Positions 12,541 to 23,555 of a stretch of DNA of 64,000 nt are shown here, piece by piece. The notes beneath the pieces are model-generated. The model saw only the letters and a list, made by a program, of their open reading frames with translations, was not told the DNA's origin and ran no database searches. How positions within the stretch are numbered: position 1 is the stretch's first letter; every line of letters starts with the position of its first letter. Origin of the DNA: Apricaphanius iberus (lineage: Eukaryota; Chordata; Actinopteri; Cyprinodontiformes; Aphaniidae). Both the position numbers and the translations under genes were made by a program. The stretch lies in assembly GCA_028564705.1 (NCBI GenBank), contig JAPXFQ010000113.1, positions 930,001-994,000 of the forward strand, given 5' to 3'.

Positions 12541-13735
12541 TTTTTTTCAATATAATTACAGTTTAATGAACTCTTTAAAGCAGGTAGAGTAAGAGGGTAA
12601 CTGTTCAATCACAAACACAGCAAAAATAAATTACTATCACTGTATCCCATACTTAATGCTTGGAAAAGGAAAATCTTCATTCTTAGTCTTCCTTATCTTC
12701 TCCAAGTTTGCACAGTCCTGGTGAAAACTGAAAAATAACTGACTACCAACCATCCAATTTAAAGGAGGATTAGGAGCTTCACAGAGTTTTGTAAAGTTAT
12801 GAATAAATAGAAAAAACAATCCTATTTTTCCCCTGACCTGATTACAAAATGACCAACAGGATTTAAGACAGCACTAAAGTACAGTAAAATTGTTAGGAAC
12901 AACGCTGCAATCCACATTACAGATAAAAAGTGAACAGATACTGATCACTAACCCCAGAGATAAAAGGCATTCTAACCTATGAGACTGATATTCCTGTTGT
13001 GACCGTGTTCCACAGGCTAAACCGAAGGGAACTTTACAAAGAATGTATAAGGTTGTCTGGGGAAGCTGGAAAGAACACAAATGAAACTGTTGTAGTAGCT
13101 GGGAGGATAAAAAAAATAGAACTCCACTATCTTATCTACAGCAAGCTTTATGCAAGTAAAGAATCAATATGTTAAAGAAATGAGGGCTGACTCAAGATTT
13201 GCCAAAAAGAAATACCTTGCATTAAATTCAAATGAGCATAAACTCAAAAAATATTTTTTAAAGACTTTCAGTGTGTGTGTTTTTTGCAGCAAAACTATTT
13301 TCATTGTCCCTGTGTATTTTCTAGTGTTCCTTGTAAAAGTTATGTAAACTAATCAACCAGTTATAAAACAAGATTATATTAGCGTCTAAAAATATGCAGA
13401 GCAATATAACCATTAATAATTAATTGTATACGATGGCAGAAAATGCTATAAACAAGCTTACAAACATGTTTTTTGGTCGGCATATTTCTCAAAAATACAT
13501 ATTTAGAAAAATAAAGTTGGTGGAAGAGGCAATGAAAAATATAAGAGACCTAGAGATGCAAAATATAAAACCGTTTAAGTAGTCTGGAAAAATCTGTAAG
13601 CATTTTGTACAAATTTGCCTCAAACTGAGAGCATTTTATCTTAGGCAAATAACAATATGAACAGCTTGAAAATGAACATCATGATTATTGCTGACAAATT
13701 CATCAAGGATATCAATATTGTGGATTTGCTAATGC
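12541..13735. other. Non-coding AT-rich sequence, nothing recognised
   Basis: No frame, RNA gene or element end could be supported. Frames of 60-68 codons here lack any recognisable motif. Confidence 0.45.
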
Positions 13736-13737
13736 AT

Positions 13738-14790
13738 GAGGCAAGGCAATTTCATTGATATTACACATATTACACACAAGGCAATTAAAGATGCTTTACA
13801 TGATTAAGTGGTAAAGAAACCAAATACATGACAAAAGCGTGGAAATTAAAACAGAAAATCAATAAAACAAAACATTTAGTTGTTGAAGCATAAAAGAAAA
13901 TGTATAAAAGAAAATGTATGTAAAATTATGAAAATAAAAACAGATAAAACAAAAGAATTAATGAAAACATTTAGCGATTGATAAAAAGCAATAATAGTAA
14001 TTAAAGAATAAAAGCAAAATCATATCAGTTACTAAACAAGTCTAAACATAGATAATTGTTTATTTTAGATTTAAAATAATTCAGTGACTGCAGCTTTGGA
14101 TGCATCCGGCAGTTTGTTCAAGTCGTGGGGAGCATAGAAACTGAAAGCTGCTTTTCAATGTTTGGTTCTGGTTCTAGGGACTAGAGCTGGAGGACCTGAG
14201 TGGTCTGGATGGTTTGTACCACGATAGCAGATCACTAATGTACTCTGGTGCTAACCCATTCAATGATTTATAAACTAATAAAAACACTTTGAAGTCTATT
14301 TTCTGAGCTACAGGGAGCCAGTGCAAGGACTTTAGAACTTGGATGATGTGTTCTACTTTCTTGGTTCTAGTGAAAACAAAAGCTGCAGCTGTCCAATTGA
14401 TTTTTTAGGCAGACCTGTGAAGATACAGTGATCAAGGTGGCTAGAGATAAATGCATGGATGAGTTTTTCTAGGTCTCATTGCATCGTTAGTCCTTTAATC
14501 CTAGAAATGTTCCTCAGGTGATAAAAAGCTGACATTGTTATTGCCTTTATGTGACCCTGGAGGTTCATGTCTGAGTCCATTATTACACTTAGATTTCTGG
14601 CCTGGTCAATATTTTCTAGTTGGACCAAGTGAAGTTGTGTACTGATATTTAATCAATCTTTTTGGGTATGACGATAAGTACCGGGCGATAAGCTGGTCAT
14701 TTGCTCAATGCATGTATTGAGGATTTGGATGGGTTCAACATCACCTGGTGACATTGAGATATAAAATTGTCGTCAGAAAAGTTGAAGTAG
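13738..14790 (-). mobile_element. L2-clade LINE remnant (C-terminus and 3' UTR)
   Basis: Read on the minus strand, 14260-14420 gives a decayed version of the L2 ORF2 C-terminal motif (TRTKK, HIIQVLKSLHWLPVAQKIDF, LLVYKSLNGLAP). It is parallel to the better preserved copy at 44.3 kb, and the two share long stretches of nucleotide identity (compare 14250-14560 with 44320-44640). The AT-rich 3' UTR runs down to the tail near 13738 ('gcaaggcaatttcattgat'). The reading frame is lost in several places. Confidence 0.65.
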
Positions 14791-14833
14791 TTGATATTAT
14801 TTGTTGCTATTATCAGAAAAAATAAAATAACGG

Positions 14834-15152
14834 GGCAGATACCATTCTTATGTATTGTATCTGTATCGGTTACAGTTAACCGATACCATAAACCAATACT
14901 TAAAATTTAGAAACTGCAATTATTTCACAGAAAATGTTTATTTTTCACTTGAAATTTTAGTTATGTGGTCATTGTCATTACTATTTTGTCTTTTTATCCC
15001 ATCACCACCATTTTTTATAAAAATCAGAGAAGACAATAAAACCTGTCTTCCAATTCATTGCATTTTTTTGTGTGGTGGAAGTATCGGTACTGGTACTCTA
15101 TCAGCAAGTACTCAAATCCAAGTATCAATTTGGTATCGATTTCCATCCCTAA
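14834..15152. mobile_element. Probable DNA-transposon remnant with 'GGTATCG' repeats
   Basis: Both ends contain repeated GTATCG/CGATAC words ('tctgtatcggttacagttaa' near 14860; 'tatcggtactggtactctat' near 15081, 'ggtatcgatttccatcccta' near 15132). This is the pattern of short hAT-like non-autonomous elements common in fish. It lies between oppositely oriented L2 remnants. No transposase is present; the assignment is from sequence flavour only. Confidence 0.35.
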
Positions 15153-15164
15153 CCAAAACCAAAC

Positions 15165-16711
15165 ACAAATTTCTTCAATGATGTTAATGACCTTCTGTCT
15201 TTAATATGTAATAAATATGACCAACTAATCATTGTGGACAAAGTCAATATCCATATTTGACAACCAACAAGATAGACAAGCAAAAACATTAAATTACACT
15301 CTTCACAACTTCGGCCCGACCCAGTATGTTAAACATCAAACACATAATTGAGGACACACTCTAGACTTAACTATTAGCAAAGGTTTAAATATCTCCAAGA
15401 TCTCTTTAGTTGATACTGGGCTATTTGACCAACTTTGTGTTTTCTTTGAAAAATCCATCTCTACCAAACATTAGAGTCACAATGAGACCACTATAAAACT
15501 GCCTTTTCTTGGGGACAGTTCAGTTGAAACTTTTAAAACAAATCTGCTCTCTTACCACAACCAACTCATCCCCCAGTTCCACCTCTGTAAACAAGCTGGT
15601 GGATAACTTCCGCGCAGAAACCTCAGACATTATCGATACCACTGCTCCAACTAAAGTTAAAGTAGTTTGGGGTTAAAAAAGTCTCACTGGAATAGGGGTC
15701 CACTGGAACGTAATGTAAAAAGGTATTGTTGACGAGCCAAGAGAAAATGGCGAAAAACTAAACTCCAGGTTCACTATGAGATCTACAAAAACAGGCTGCA
15801 CAGATATCAATCCGACGTTCAGTCTATACTTCAGTATGGACCCCAAATACCAATGTAATGCCCATTCAACACCAACATAGAGAAAATGTCTGTATTCCAT
15901 GAGTTAAACCAAGTAAACCTTAATGAAATCATTAAGCAATTAAGCTCCTCCTCTTGCTGCCTCAATATCGTACTGACAGCTTTTCTAAAAAAAGTTTTCC
16001 CTGTCATGAAGCCTGATCTCAAATAGTTAACTCATCCCTCCTTACATGTGTCTTTCCCCAGGCTTTAATAATAGCAGTTATCAAGCCACTCCTAAAGAAC
16101 AACAACCTGGATGACACACTGATGCAAACTTCAGGCTTATCTCTAATCTTCCATTCATCAGCAAGATTATTGGAAAAAGCTGTGTTTCAACAGTTAAATA
16201 GTTTCCTAAAAATGAGCAACCACTTTAAAACTTATCAGTCTGGTCTCCATGGTCATCACAGCACTGAGACTGCCCTCGTCAAAGTTTTCAGTGACAGTCG
16301 CATAAATACAGACTGTGGTAAAACCACGGTGCTAGTTCTGTTGGACCTCAGTGCAGCATTTGACACTGTTGACCAAAAAATAGTACTGGAATGACTAGAG
16401 AGTTGGTCGTAATCTCTGATACAGTACTTGGCTGGTTTGATTCCTACCTGAAGAACAGGGATTTCTTTATTTCTGCAGGAAACTTTTCATCAAAACGAAA
16501 AAAAATCACATGTGGGGTTGATCCTGGGGCCCCTTCTATTTAATATCTACATGCTTCCACTATCCCAGATTATAACAGCCAATAAGATTAATTACCATAA
16601 CTTTGAAGATGATTCTCAACTGTACATTACAATGTCACCAGGTGCCTATGTACTGATCCAAGTCCTAAGTATGCATCGAGGAAATCAATAGCTGGATGTC
16701 CCAAACTTTCC

Positions 16712-16714
<3 letters not shown>
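15165..16714 (+). pseudogene. L2-clade LINE ORF2 remnant (endonuclease end and RT)
   Basis: A decayed ORF2 in sense orientation. Near 15190-15260 is the endonuclease region (LLSLICNKYDQLIIVDKVNI), followed by HTLDLTISKGLNISKISLVD near 15354-15412, the end of the APE-type endonuclease. A KRKWRKTKLQVHYEIYKNRL linker lies near 15743. The longest open piece, 16122-16394, holds RT blocks: YQSGLHGHHSTETALVKVF and LVLLDLSAAFDTVDQKIV, including the first catalytic aspartate. The frame then breaks, and the region of the YADD box is read only as YHNFEDDSQLY-like remains. Homology stops at 16714 after a SWMSQTF-like motif, exactly where a TA microsatellite begins. There are several stops and indels, so it is dead. 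Confidence 0.8.

Positions 16715-16777
<63 letters not shown>
16715..16777. repeat. (TA)n microsatellite
   Basis: About 63 bp of uninterrupted TA. It separates the L2 ORF from the R4/Dong-like fragment and is matched by another TA run on that fragment's far side. Confidence 0.95.
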
Positions 16778-16784
<7 letters not shown>

Positions 16785-16799
16785 CACTCACACATCCAC

Positions 16800-17508
16800 T
16801 CATCCTGGTAGCACAGGAGCAGGCTCTGAGCACCAGATTGATAGAGGCTCAGATCTATCACACCAGGCAAGAGCCAAGGTGTAGGCTGTGCAAAAAGTAA
16901 TCTGAGGGAATCCAGGACATAGCAGCAGGATGTAAAATGCTGACAGGGTAAGCATACATCGAACGTCATAACCAAGTGGCTGGCATAGTATACAGAAACA
17001 TCTGTGCGGAGTATGGGCTGGAAACCCCAGGGTCAAAGTGGGAAAAACCTCCAAAGGTGGTGGAGAATGACAGAGCAAAGATCCTGTGGGACTTCCAGAT
17101 CCAGCCAGACAGGATGGTAATGGCGAACCAACTGTGGTGGTTGATAAAGAGCAGAGGAAAGCCGTTGTGGTGGATGTGGCAATACCGAGTGATGATAACA
17201 TCAAGAAGAAGAAACATGAGAAACTTGAGAAATACCAAGGGCTCAGAGAGGAGCTAGAGAAGGCTTGGAAGGTGAAGGTGACAGTAATACCTGTGGTAAT
17301 GGGAGCACTTGGGGCAGTGACCCCCAAACTGGAGGAATGGCTCCAGCAGATCCCTGGAAGAACCCCAGACATCTCAGTCCAGAAATTGGCAGTACTTGGA
17401 ACAGCAAAGATACTGGTCAGGACCCTCAAGCTCCCAGGCCTCTGGTAGAGGACCCAAGCTTTGAATTGGAAAAAAACCACCGACGGTGGGCGAGAGGGGA
17501 TTTTTATT
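16800..17508 (+). pseudogene. R4/Dong/Rex6-like LINE 3' end (restriction-like endonuclease)
   Basis: Translates to the C-terminus of a LINE with a restriction-like endonuclease. From 16811 there is a decayed zinc-knuckle region (RLIEAQIYHTRQEPRCRLCK, then GCKML and YIERHNQVAGIVYRNICAEYG) with two in-frame stops. Next come PPKVVENDRAKILWDFQIQ (17046-17102) and, after a frame change near 17130, VVVDKEQRKAVVVDVAIPSD, KHEKLEKYQGLREELEKAW, and a terminal ISVQKLAVLGTAKIL...LKLPGLW ending at a TAG at 17446-17448. In this family the nuclease core has a PD followed by D..DVAxP. The DVAIPSD part is intact, but the PD falls at the frame break and is not readable in either frame. The 3' UTR is about 60 bp and runs straight into a second TA run. 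Broken. Confidence 0.75.
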
Positions 17509-17524
17509 TATATATATATATATA
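17509..17524. repeat. Short (TA)n tract at LINE 3' end
   Basis: About 16 bp of TA directly after the 3' UTR of the R4/Dong-like fragment. It mirrors the longer TA tract on its left. Confidence 0.8.
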
Positions 17525-19740
17525 CACCCGAGTATTTATATGTAATAAACAGAGACAAAACTAAAATGCTTTGCAACTGGAGGCATCGTTGAAATCCTCC
17601 ATCTGCCTGAGTTATGTTAATTATAATGTCAAACTATTTTATTACATGTGAATGAGTCCAGAACACTGGACCTTGCATGAACCCTCAGGACCAAGCAAAC
17701 ACATCATTGTATTTTGGAGGCATGGCTAACAGGGGAAGCCTTCAGCAAGCGATGGACTTTAAAACAAACAAAAAAATTATACAGCTTGCTGAACAGCTTT
17801 TTCAAGATATCAGATATCCTACCCCACTTTGTAAGAAAACTTTGTTAAAAGAAAACTTCAATGCAATTTTTCAAAATTGATCATTATTTTTGTTTTTTGT
17901 TAATTTGAAATTGTTTTCCTGAAAAAAACAACAACATATTAAGCCACATCCATTCAGTCAGGTTTTTACACAAAGCACAAATAAAAAGAGGGCATTGCAA
18001 ATGTAATCTTTTTCAGGATCCTCAGAGCTGTCTTTAATAATGGACAAAACATTTTGCCTTTTTTATGCAACGAATCCTTTATATCATTTATAGGACATGA
18101 TTACGTCTGGGTCAGAACTCTTCAGCTACAGAACAAGGATAGATTTTGACCTCTCAGAACCCCTTTCCACTTGAAAAAGGTTCAGCAATGATAAGGCAAA
18201 AAAAAAAAAAACATTGGAAAAGAAAATCATTGACCCTTCTCAAAAATGTCCCCTGTAGCTATAAATCAACAGTCTCTCCATCACTAAACAATAATGCATT
18301 CAAAAAATAATCATTTCCCTGCACAGCCTTTACTTGACATTCCCCAAGTGGTCTCTGGAGAAACCAAACAAAAAATCAGCCCCAAAACTGTTTGTTTACA
18401 CTGATACTCTCCATGAAACACAAGCCAACACTTTGTTGAAAGCTAAAAACTTTTACCCCTAGAAGACATGAAGAGAAAAAAGAAGTAATTGTTGCCATAA
18501 AGCCAGAGTCCAGCTCCTTCTTGTGAGAGGCTTGTGGAAGTCTCATCCTCAACAGGGTTTTGCCCCATTTCCGGAAGCCTAACTTTCTAATCCTCTCAGG
18601 CAAAATGGTGAAAGGCAGGAACAAGGAGAAAAAGAAGGGGGGCATTCAATGGGAAGGGGCCATGTATACTGCTGCATCTAAAATGCCCGGTTGAAAATAA
18701 TCCTTTAAAGCATGCCGCCAGTAGCCTGTTGAGAGGGAATATGAGGATTTGCGTTGAGCAGATTGGCTGTTTGGTTGTCTCCTTAGAGGCCCCGAATCAA
18801 CACAAGCCATGATGAAGGCAGAACCTTCATCTGTCAGTAGCCTGCTGAGACAGCCTTACAAAAATCCTCAATTTTAATAAAAAATACATACTGGCTGTTA
18901 CAAAAACTTGCTGCAACAGTACTGACATGCAGATGGCAAACTTGGCAAAAGAGTCAACTTCATTAGAATACAAACTATGTTTCCCATGGCCAGTAAGATG
19001 AAACACAGGGATGTGGCTGTGGCTTTTAACAGGGTGTTTGTTGGTTTCCTTGATATGGTGAAAGCAGCGAGGCTGCGTGTGATTTGTGATTCGCATGCGG
19101 GTGGGAAGACAAAGGCTTTTAATCTGTGCCCTGGACTCTGTTTCCTCTCACTAGGAGAAAATCAGGAACACGAACGGGTTCAACCGCTGCAATGTGTATG
19201 ACCCAACTGAGGGCCACACAGTGCCACAGCTCATATGTATGGCAATAGACATAAGCCATCCCCTTAACTAAGCTCTATCATCTAGCTTGTTCTACATCCC
19301 CTGACCTTCACTTTATAATGCCATCTTTAACCATCAATGTTTTTTTTTACTTATGTCAAAATCCATTCAACTGTAAGGCTCAGCCTGATAACTTTCAAGA
19401 GGAAAGACCAAAGGAGTCAGGTCTCAAACAGGTGCAAATTCCAGTAATGCCTCCACACACTTGGACGCTATTGTATCTGTAAAACTCAGGCCAAGCAGTA
19501 CCTTGAAGGGGATATGCACTAGAAAGGTCTGACAGGTACACCTGCTCTTAATCACCAGGATAAAATATTTTCATATTGTATGAACTAAGGGTTTGTGGAT
19601 GGGAAATGATTGAGAAGGCAGACCGTGTCAGGGACTTTCTAAATCTCACAATATAGTTGGGGTTTTCATTAATGCTTAATCTGCTGCCAGTATAGTTGTG
19701 GATAAAACTTGTAAGGCTCAAGAGGTTTTTGCCCCCGCAG
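17525..19740. other. Non-coding sequence, no gene seen
   Basis: Unique-looking sequence with only short chance frames. The piece 18960-19160 is of mixed composition and might be a conserved non-coding element, but nothing specific supports it. The L2 reading frame cut at 16714 does not resume here in an obvious way. Confidence 0.4.
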
Positions 19741-20165
19741 CAAAATTTGCTGCTTCCGAGATTTTTGTTATTAGTTACCTCAGCCAGGAAATATATTTTC
19801 TGTGCCCATCTGTCTGTTTGTTCGTAACATAAAGTTATAAATGTATTTAGATTATCATTTAAGGAAATGTCCGCAGTGGGACCAGGAGCAAGTCATTAGA
19901 TTGTGGGGTGGATTAGACATGAAGCACATATCTACCCACGAAGCAGTGGTGCTGTCGTGGACTCCTCATCTCAGAGAGCTCATATACAGCCGACCTCGTG
20001 CAGCAGCCCTACTATGGTTGGAGTAGTAGGGGTGTTTGGGGCCAGACTCCACCAAAGTTATGTTTTTGCCATGGTCTGTCTGTTAGCAACATAAGTAAAA
20101 AAGTTATTGGCAGATTTAGATGAAATCTTAAGGAAATGTCCACAGTGGGACAAAGACCAAGATTG
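19741..20165 (+). repeat. Two diverged copies of an interspersed repeat
   Basis: The word series 'catctgtctgtttgttcgta', 'acataaagttataaatgtat', 'tttagat', 'aaggaaatgtccgcagtggg', 'acc..gagcaag' (19810-19900) recurs as 'atggtctgtctgttagcaac', 'ataagtaaaaaagttattgg', 'tttagat', 'aaggaaatgtccacagtggg', 'acaaagaccaag' (20070-20152). Units are about 260 bp apart in direct orientation. The type resembles a widespread animal repeat; the class is unknown to me. Confidence 0.55.
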
Positions 20166-20837
20166 TAGGGGTGCTCTAAATAACCCGGGGTGTTGAGTGG
20201 AATCTGCTTTTCTAGTTTTCAAGGGATTAATATGTGGTACGTCCTGGTGTGTTAGAGTTTTGATCTCTAAGCTCCATAATTATTATCCTTTCCTTTTGAA
20301 ATGTTGCTCCGTAGTGCTGGGGAAAAACACAAACAAACACTGATTCTCACTAAACTGTTTCTGGATTTATACTTACCCTTTGAAGATATTGAGGAACCAT
20401 TCTCCATTCAAGGCAGTGTTTAAAAAAATGTGAATGACTCTTCTCCCATGGATGAGATGGAAATTCATGGAGGCTCTTTGCATACTAATGGTAGCATTTA
20501 AAGGGCCTGATTTATCAAAGGTTTGCACTTGCACAACAGCATCACAAAAACATTCTGCTGCAGATTTACTAACCAGGCGGATAGAGCATTGTGCATTTTT
20601 AACCCACAGCAAGATACATGCAATCCATGTAGTGCTTTTGCCCTTAGTGGATATGCATCGTGGCCGTTTCTGTCAGTGACACAAAGTATTTGAAGGAGAA
20701 CATCTAGATAAGTGGACATTCCAGGTGTAGTGTGATTTATGAAAGATCAATGTTTGCGCTAGCTGTCTTAGTACTGATTTTTTACCACCTTTGAAAGGCA
20801 TGTTTTGACTTTGCAACACCACATTTAACACAGGATT
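20166..20837. other. Non-coding; possible old repeat with inverted words
   Basis: 'gcctgatttatcaaaggttt' near 20506 and 'gtgtgatttatgaaagatca' near 20731 look like related ends of an old element, but no target duplication or coding sequence is visible. No gene. Confidence 0.3.
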
Positions 20838-21545
20838 ATCAATGACAAACCAAAAAATATAATTCACATACATTCTAACCTAATAATAATTAACACTTTA
20901 TTAGCCATAAACTTGACAGCCAGGTTGATTTTCCCATTTTTTCCTTCAAAGATGCATCATAACTCATTGTGCACTAACCACATCTGCACCTGCTGTATAT
21001 TTGTTTATTTTTTTTGAACCCTTATTAGTTTCCCCCAGAGTGGTTATAAATATAATAATCATTTACAATACCACAATTACAGTTACATATAATTACATAT
21101 AAAAGCCAGATGTAATAAACTTGTACATATCCAACCTTTAATAATTAGATTTTAAGACTTAAAAAAAAAAGAATAAATTACCTTTAGTTCGCTAATATTT
21201 TCAGATGATTTATTCAGTTTTTGGGATGTTCTTTAGACAGCACATAAATATGCATTTAACAGTTGTCATGATAAAGTGCTTTGCATTTCAACAATATCAG
21301 TAGAATATAGACAGCTCAGGACTAAGATCAGCCTTGCTCTGGACAAGCTGCAACTGTAATCAGTCAGACTCTGGAATATGCTTGCATGGAGCAGGAGCAG
21401 CATTTATACCGCCCACATAAAGTTTGTTAGTGACAAATGAAAAATATTCACAGACATTCTAGCCTAACATTAGCCAACGACTTGACAGCCCCCCAAATTT
21501 TTGTTACCAAAGACATCATTACTCCTATCTGCCTGTTCCCTCTTT
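20838..21545 (+). repeat. Diverged direct repeat pair (about 20838-20990 and 21430-21545)
   Basis: First copy: 'aaaatataattcacatacat', 'tctaacctaata', 'ttagccataaacttgacagc'. Second copy: 'gaaaaatattcacagacatt', 'ctagcctaaca', 'ttagccaacgacttgacagc'. Both continue into 'ttttt..', 'aaagatgcatcat' or 'aaagacatcatta'. The copies lie about 590 bp apart in the same orientation. The intervening sequence is AT-rich and unassigned. Confidence 0.5.
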
Positions 21546-21769
21546 CTTTATCGGAGTGCATTGGACAGAGAGACTTCAGCCGACACAAAGTCCTAATGTG
21601 AATACTGCTCTTTGTGTCTGTTACGAATTGTGCACTCAATCAGTACATTTACATGCACATATAAATCAAACCTTTAGTAGTAATCGAACTAAGGGATTGC
21701 CCCCTGTTGAGAGTTGAGTCCCAGTTTACATGTCACTCAGAAAATCCAATTATTAACTGAAGTACAGGC

Positions 21770-21807
21770 GCGGTACACCCTGGACAGGTCGCCAGTCCAT
21801 CACAGCA
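21770..21807 (-). mobile_element. Short RTE/Rex3-type tail fragment
   Basis: 'cggtacaccctggacaggtc' followed by 'gccagtccatcacag' is the reverse complement of the same tail seen on the plus strand at 37.74 kb ('ctgtgatggactgtcgacct', 'gtccagggtgtaccc'). Only about 38 bp remain. Confidence 0.5.
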
Positions 21808-21845
21808 AAACCTCTACATTGTTGAGGATATTACCAAAATGTTTC

Positions 21846-21949
21846 CATTTGGCTATTAAAGGGTCAAGGGACTAGATAAGATTAATAATTTGTGGAAAAT
21901 TATTATTCGGAGCATCACCTTGATCGGGAACTATTTTAATAGCCAAATG
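21846..21949. repeat. Perfect 15-bp inverted repeat, 74-bp spacer
   Basis: 'catttggctattaaa' at 21846-21860 pairs exactly with 'tttaatagccaaatg' at 21935-21949. Inside the spacer a second inverted pair, 'aataattt' against 'aaattatt', can form an inner stem, so the whole could fold as a nested hairpin. It may be the core of a short inverted-repeat transposon. Confidence 0.7.
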
Positions 21950-22020
21950 TTTATATCAGTCTCATAATCTGAATGAATGAATTCTTTACAGTCTATTGAC
22001 CATAAACCTTGTCATGTGTG

Positions 22021-23555
22021 TGTTGAACAAGAAACAACAACAGTTACTTTCCAAGATACAACATTTATTTACAGGAAAAGAGAAACATTTTAATAACCAA
22101 GCTAGAAAAAGAAGACACTACTGATTAAATTAAATGAATAGTTTTTAAAAAAAGAACACAAAAATATGAATACGTAATAAGTTGAGATCCATGGATTCTG
22201 GTGTCAAAGTTCTAGATGAATTTGGATGTTTTAAGAACCAAAGACTTGATCTGCAGATGCTGGAATGAAAACTGAATTAGTTTAACTAATTTTAATTAGT
22301 TTCACTAATTCAGCACCAGTGGTTATACCTCTAAAGCAATAAGCAATCTAAGAAAACAAAAAAACATTCTTTGGATTAAAAAATGTTATGTTTAAAAATT
22401 ATCTGGATAAGAGTAATTAACCTTGGGAGAATTACTTAATTCATGGATTGATCATGACAGTAAAACAATCTAATTGAGTTCAAACACGGCTAAGAAGATT
22501 AGTTTCAGTTCTTAAACTATCCATTTTTAAACCGAGTTCTGTTTTAACCGTTAATAGCAATCTTTGTTTATGAAAACACTGGCCTAAACCAACACATGGG
22601 CTTGGTTAGCTTTAGCTCTCTGCGACACACATGGGGTGTTTAGAGTGGCTCGAATACATTTATTAAACATTAATCAAAAAAAGGAAAAACTCCTGTCTGA
22701 TTGAGTAGTTCAAATTACAGGATTTAAACGGCTCTTTGTTTAAAAAAGTATTTTGAAAACACTGATTAAAATTTCAGGCCGAGGCCTGGTTTACCCAAAG
22801 ACAGCGCATGAAACTTTAAAAGTAAAAAAAAATAAAACAACAGAAACACCTTTAAAATTAGTTTTCCTAACTAATTTGCCTCTGCCCAAGCACACCTTAT
22901 GAACATTTAAAGTCCTCTGAGCTGCTGCGTGTCGATGAGGGAAGGGAGGTCTCTCAAGAGTGTTAGCCAGCAGGCTAACTGAGGATCGCTAATCTGGCTA
23001 GCAGCGCTGGTAAACTCCTGGCTCCGGCTTCCTCCTGGCTCCGGCTTCCTCCTGGCTGGATGCATGGCGATCGGCATCCACATTTTTAACAGTACCTTTC
23101 TAGAGCTCTCCAGTTCTGCATTCACCTCTTATCGGCTCGGAAGTGGCGGCTAAATGCGGATTCTGGATGGTTCAGCTCTCGGCACACATGGCTAACAACT
23201 CCCGTTTCTCAGCAGTCGGCAGTCTGAAACTCAGAGGGGTCTCACGGACTCTGGGGATAAACAACGTCTTTGTTTATCAATGTTCAAGATTCACCTGGAT
23301 TGGTCCCTGGTTTCCTCTGAAGCAAGTTTCTGCCAGAAACTCAGGCCTCCCTCCGCCAGCGAAGGAAGATGGTTGGAGATGATCTTCTGTTGCTCCCCTG
23401 GCCGGCAGCAGCACGCAGAAGACCGAGCCGGTGGAAGCGGGCTGTATTTATAGACTCAGACTAGATAATTTCCAAGCAAGACCTGTACAAGATGTAAAAT
23501 TATGCTTTAGTTTAATAAATCTTCAGAAGATCATCCTGGTACTTGCTATGGTTTA
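22021..23555 (-). mobile_element. LTR-like transcription unit, minus strand (tentative)
   Basis: On the minus strand a strong TATA box (TATAAATACAG, 23442-23455) is followed by about 500 bp of CpG- and GC-rich sequence, a splice-donor-like AAAG/GTACTG near 23090, and an AT-rich part. It ends with AATAAA (22064-22069), then about 40 bp to 'ttgttcaaca' at 22021. That order (promoter, transcript, poly(A) signal, short end) is like an LTR or a compact retroelement. A 72-codon frame (22907-23125, starting just before the donor) contains a tandem duplication of 'gaagccggagccaggag' and no known domain. 'atgtgtg' occurs next to both proposed ends, but the sequence there is repetitive. Family unknown. 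Confidence 0.35.

Noticed and set aside
16627..16884. Frames of repeated Tyr-Ile
   Set aside because: Produced by the TA microsatellite.
16800..17480. 226-codon frame on the minus strand
   Set aside because: It is the antisense shadow of the R4/Dong-like endonuclease region, whose plus-strand reading has recognisable motifs.
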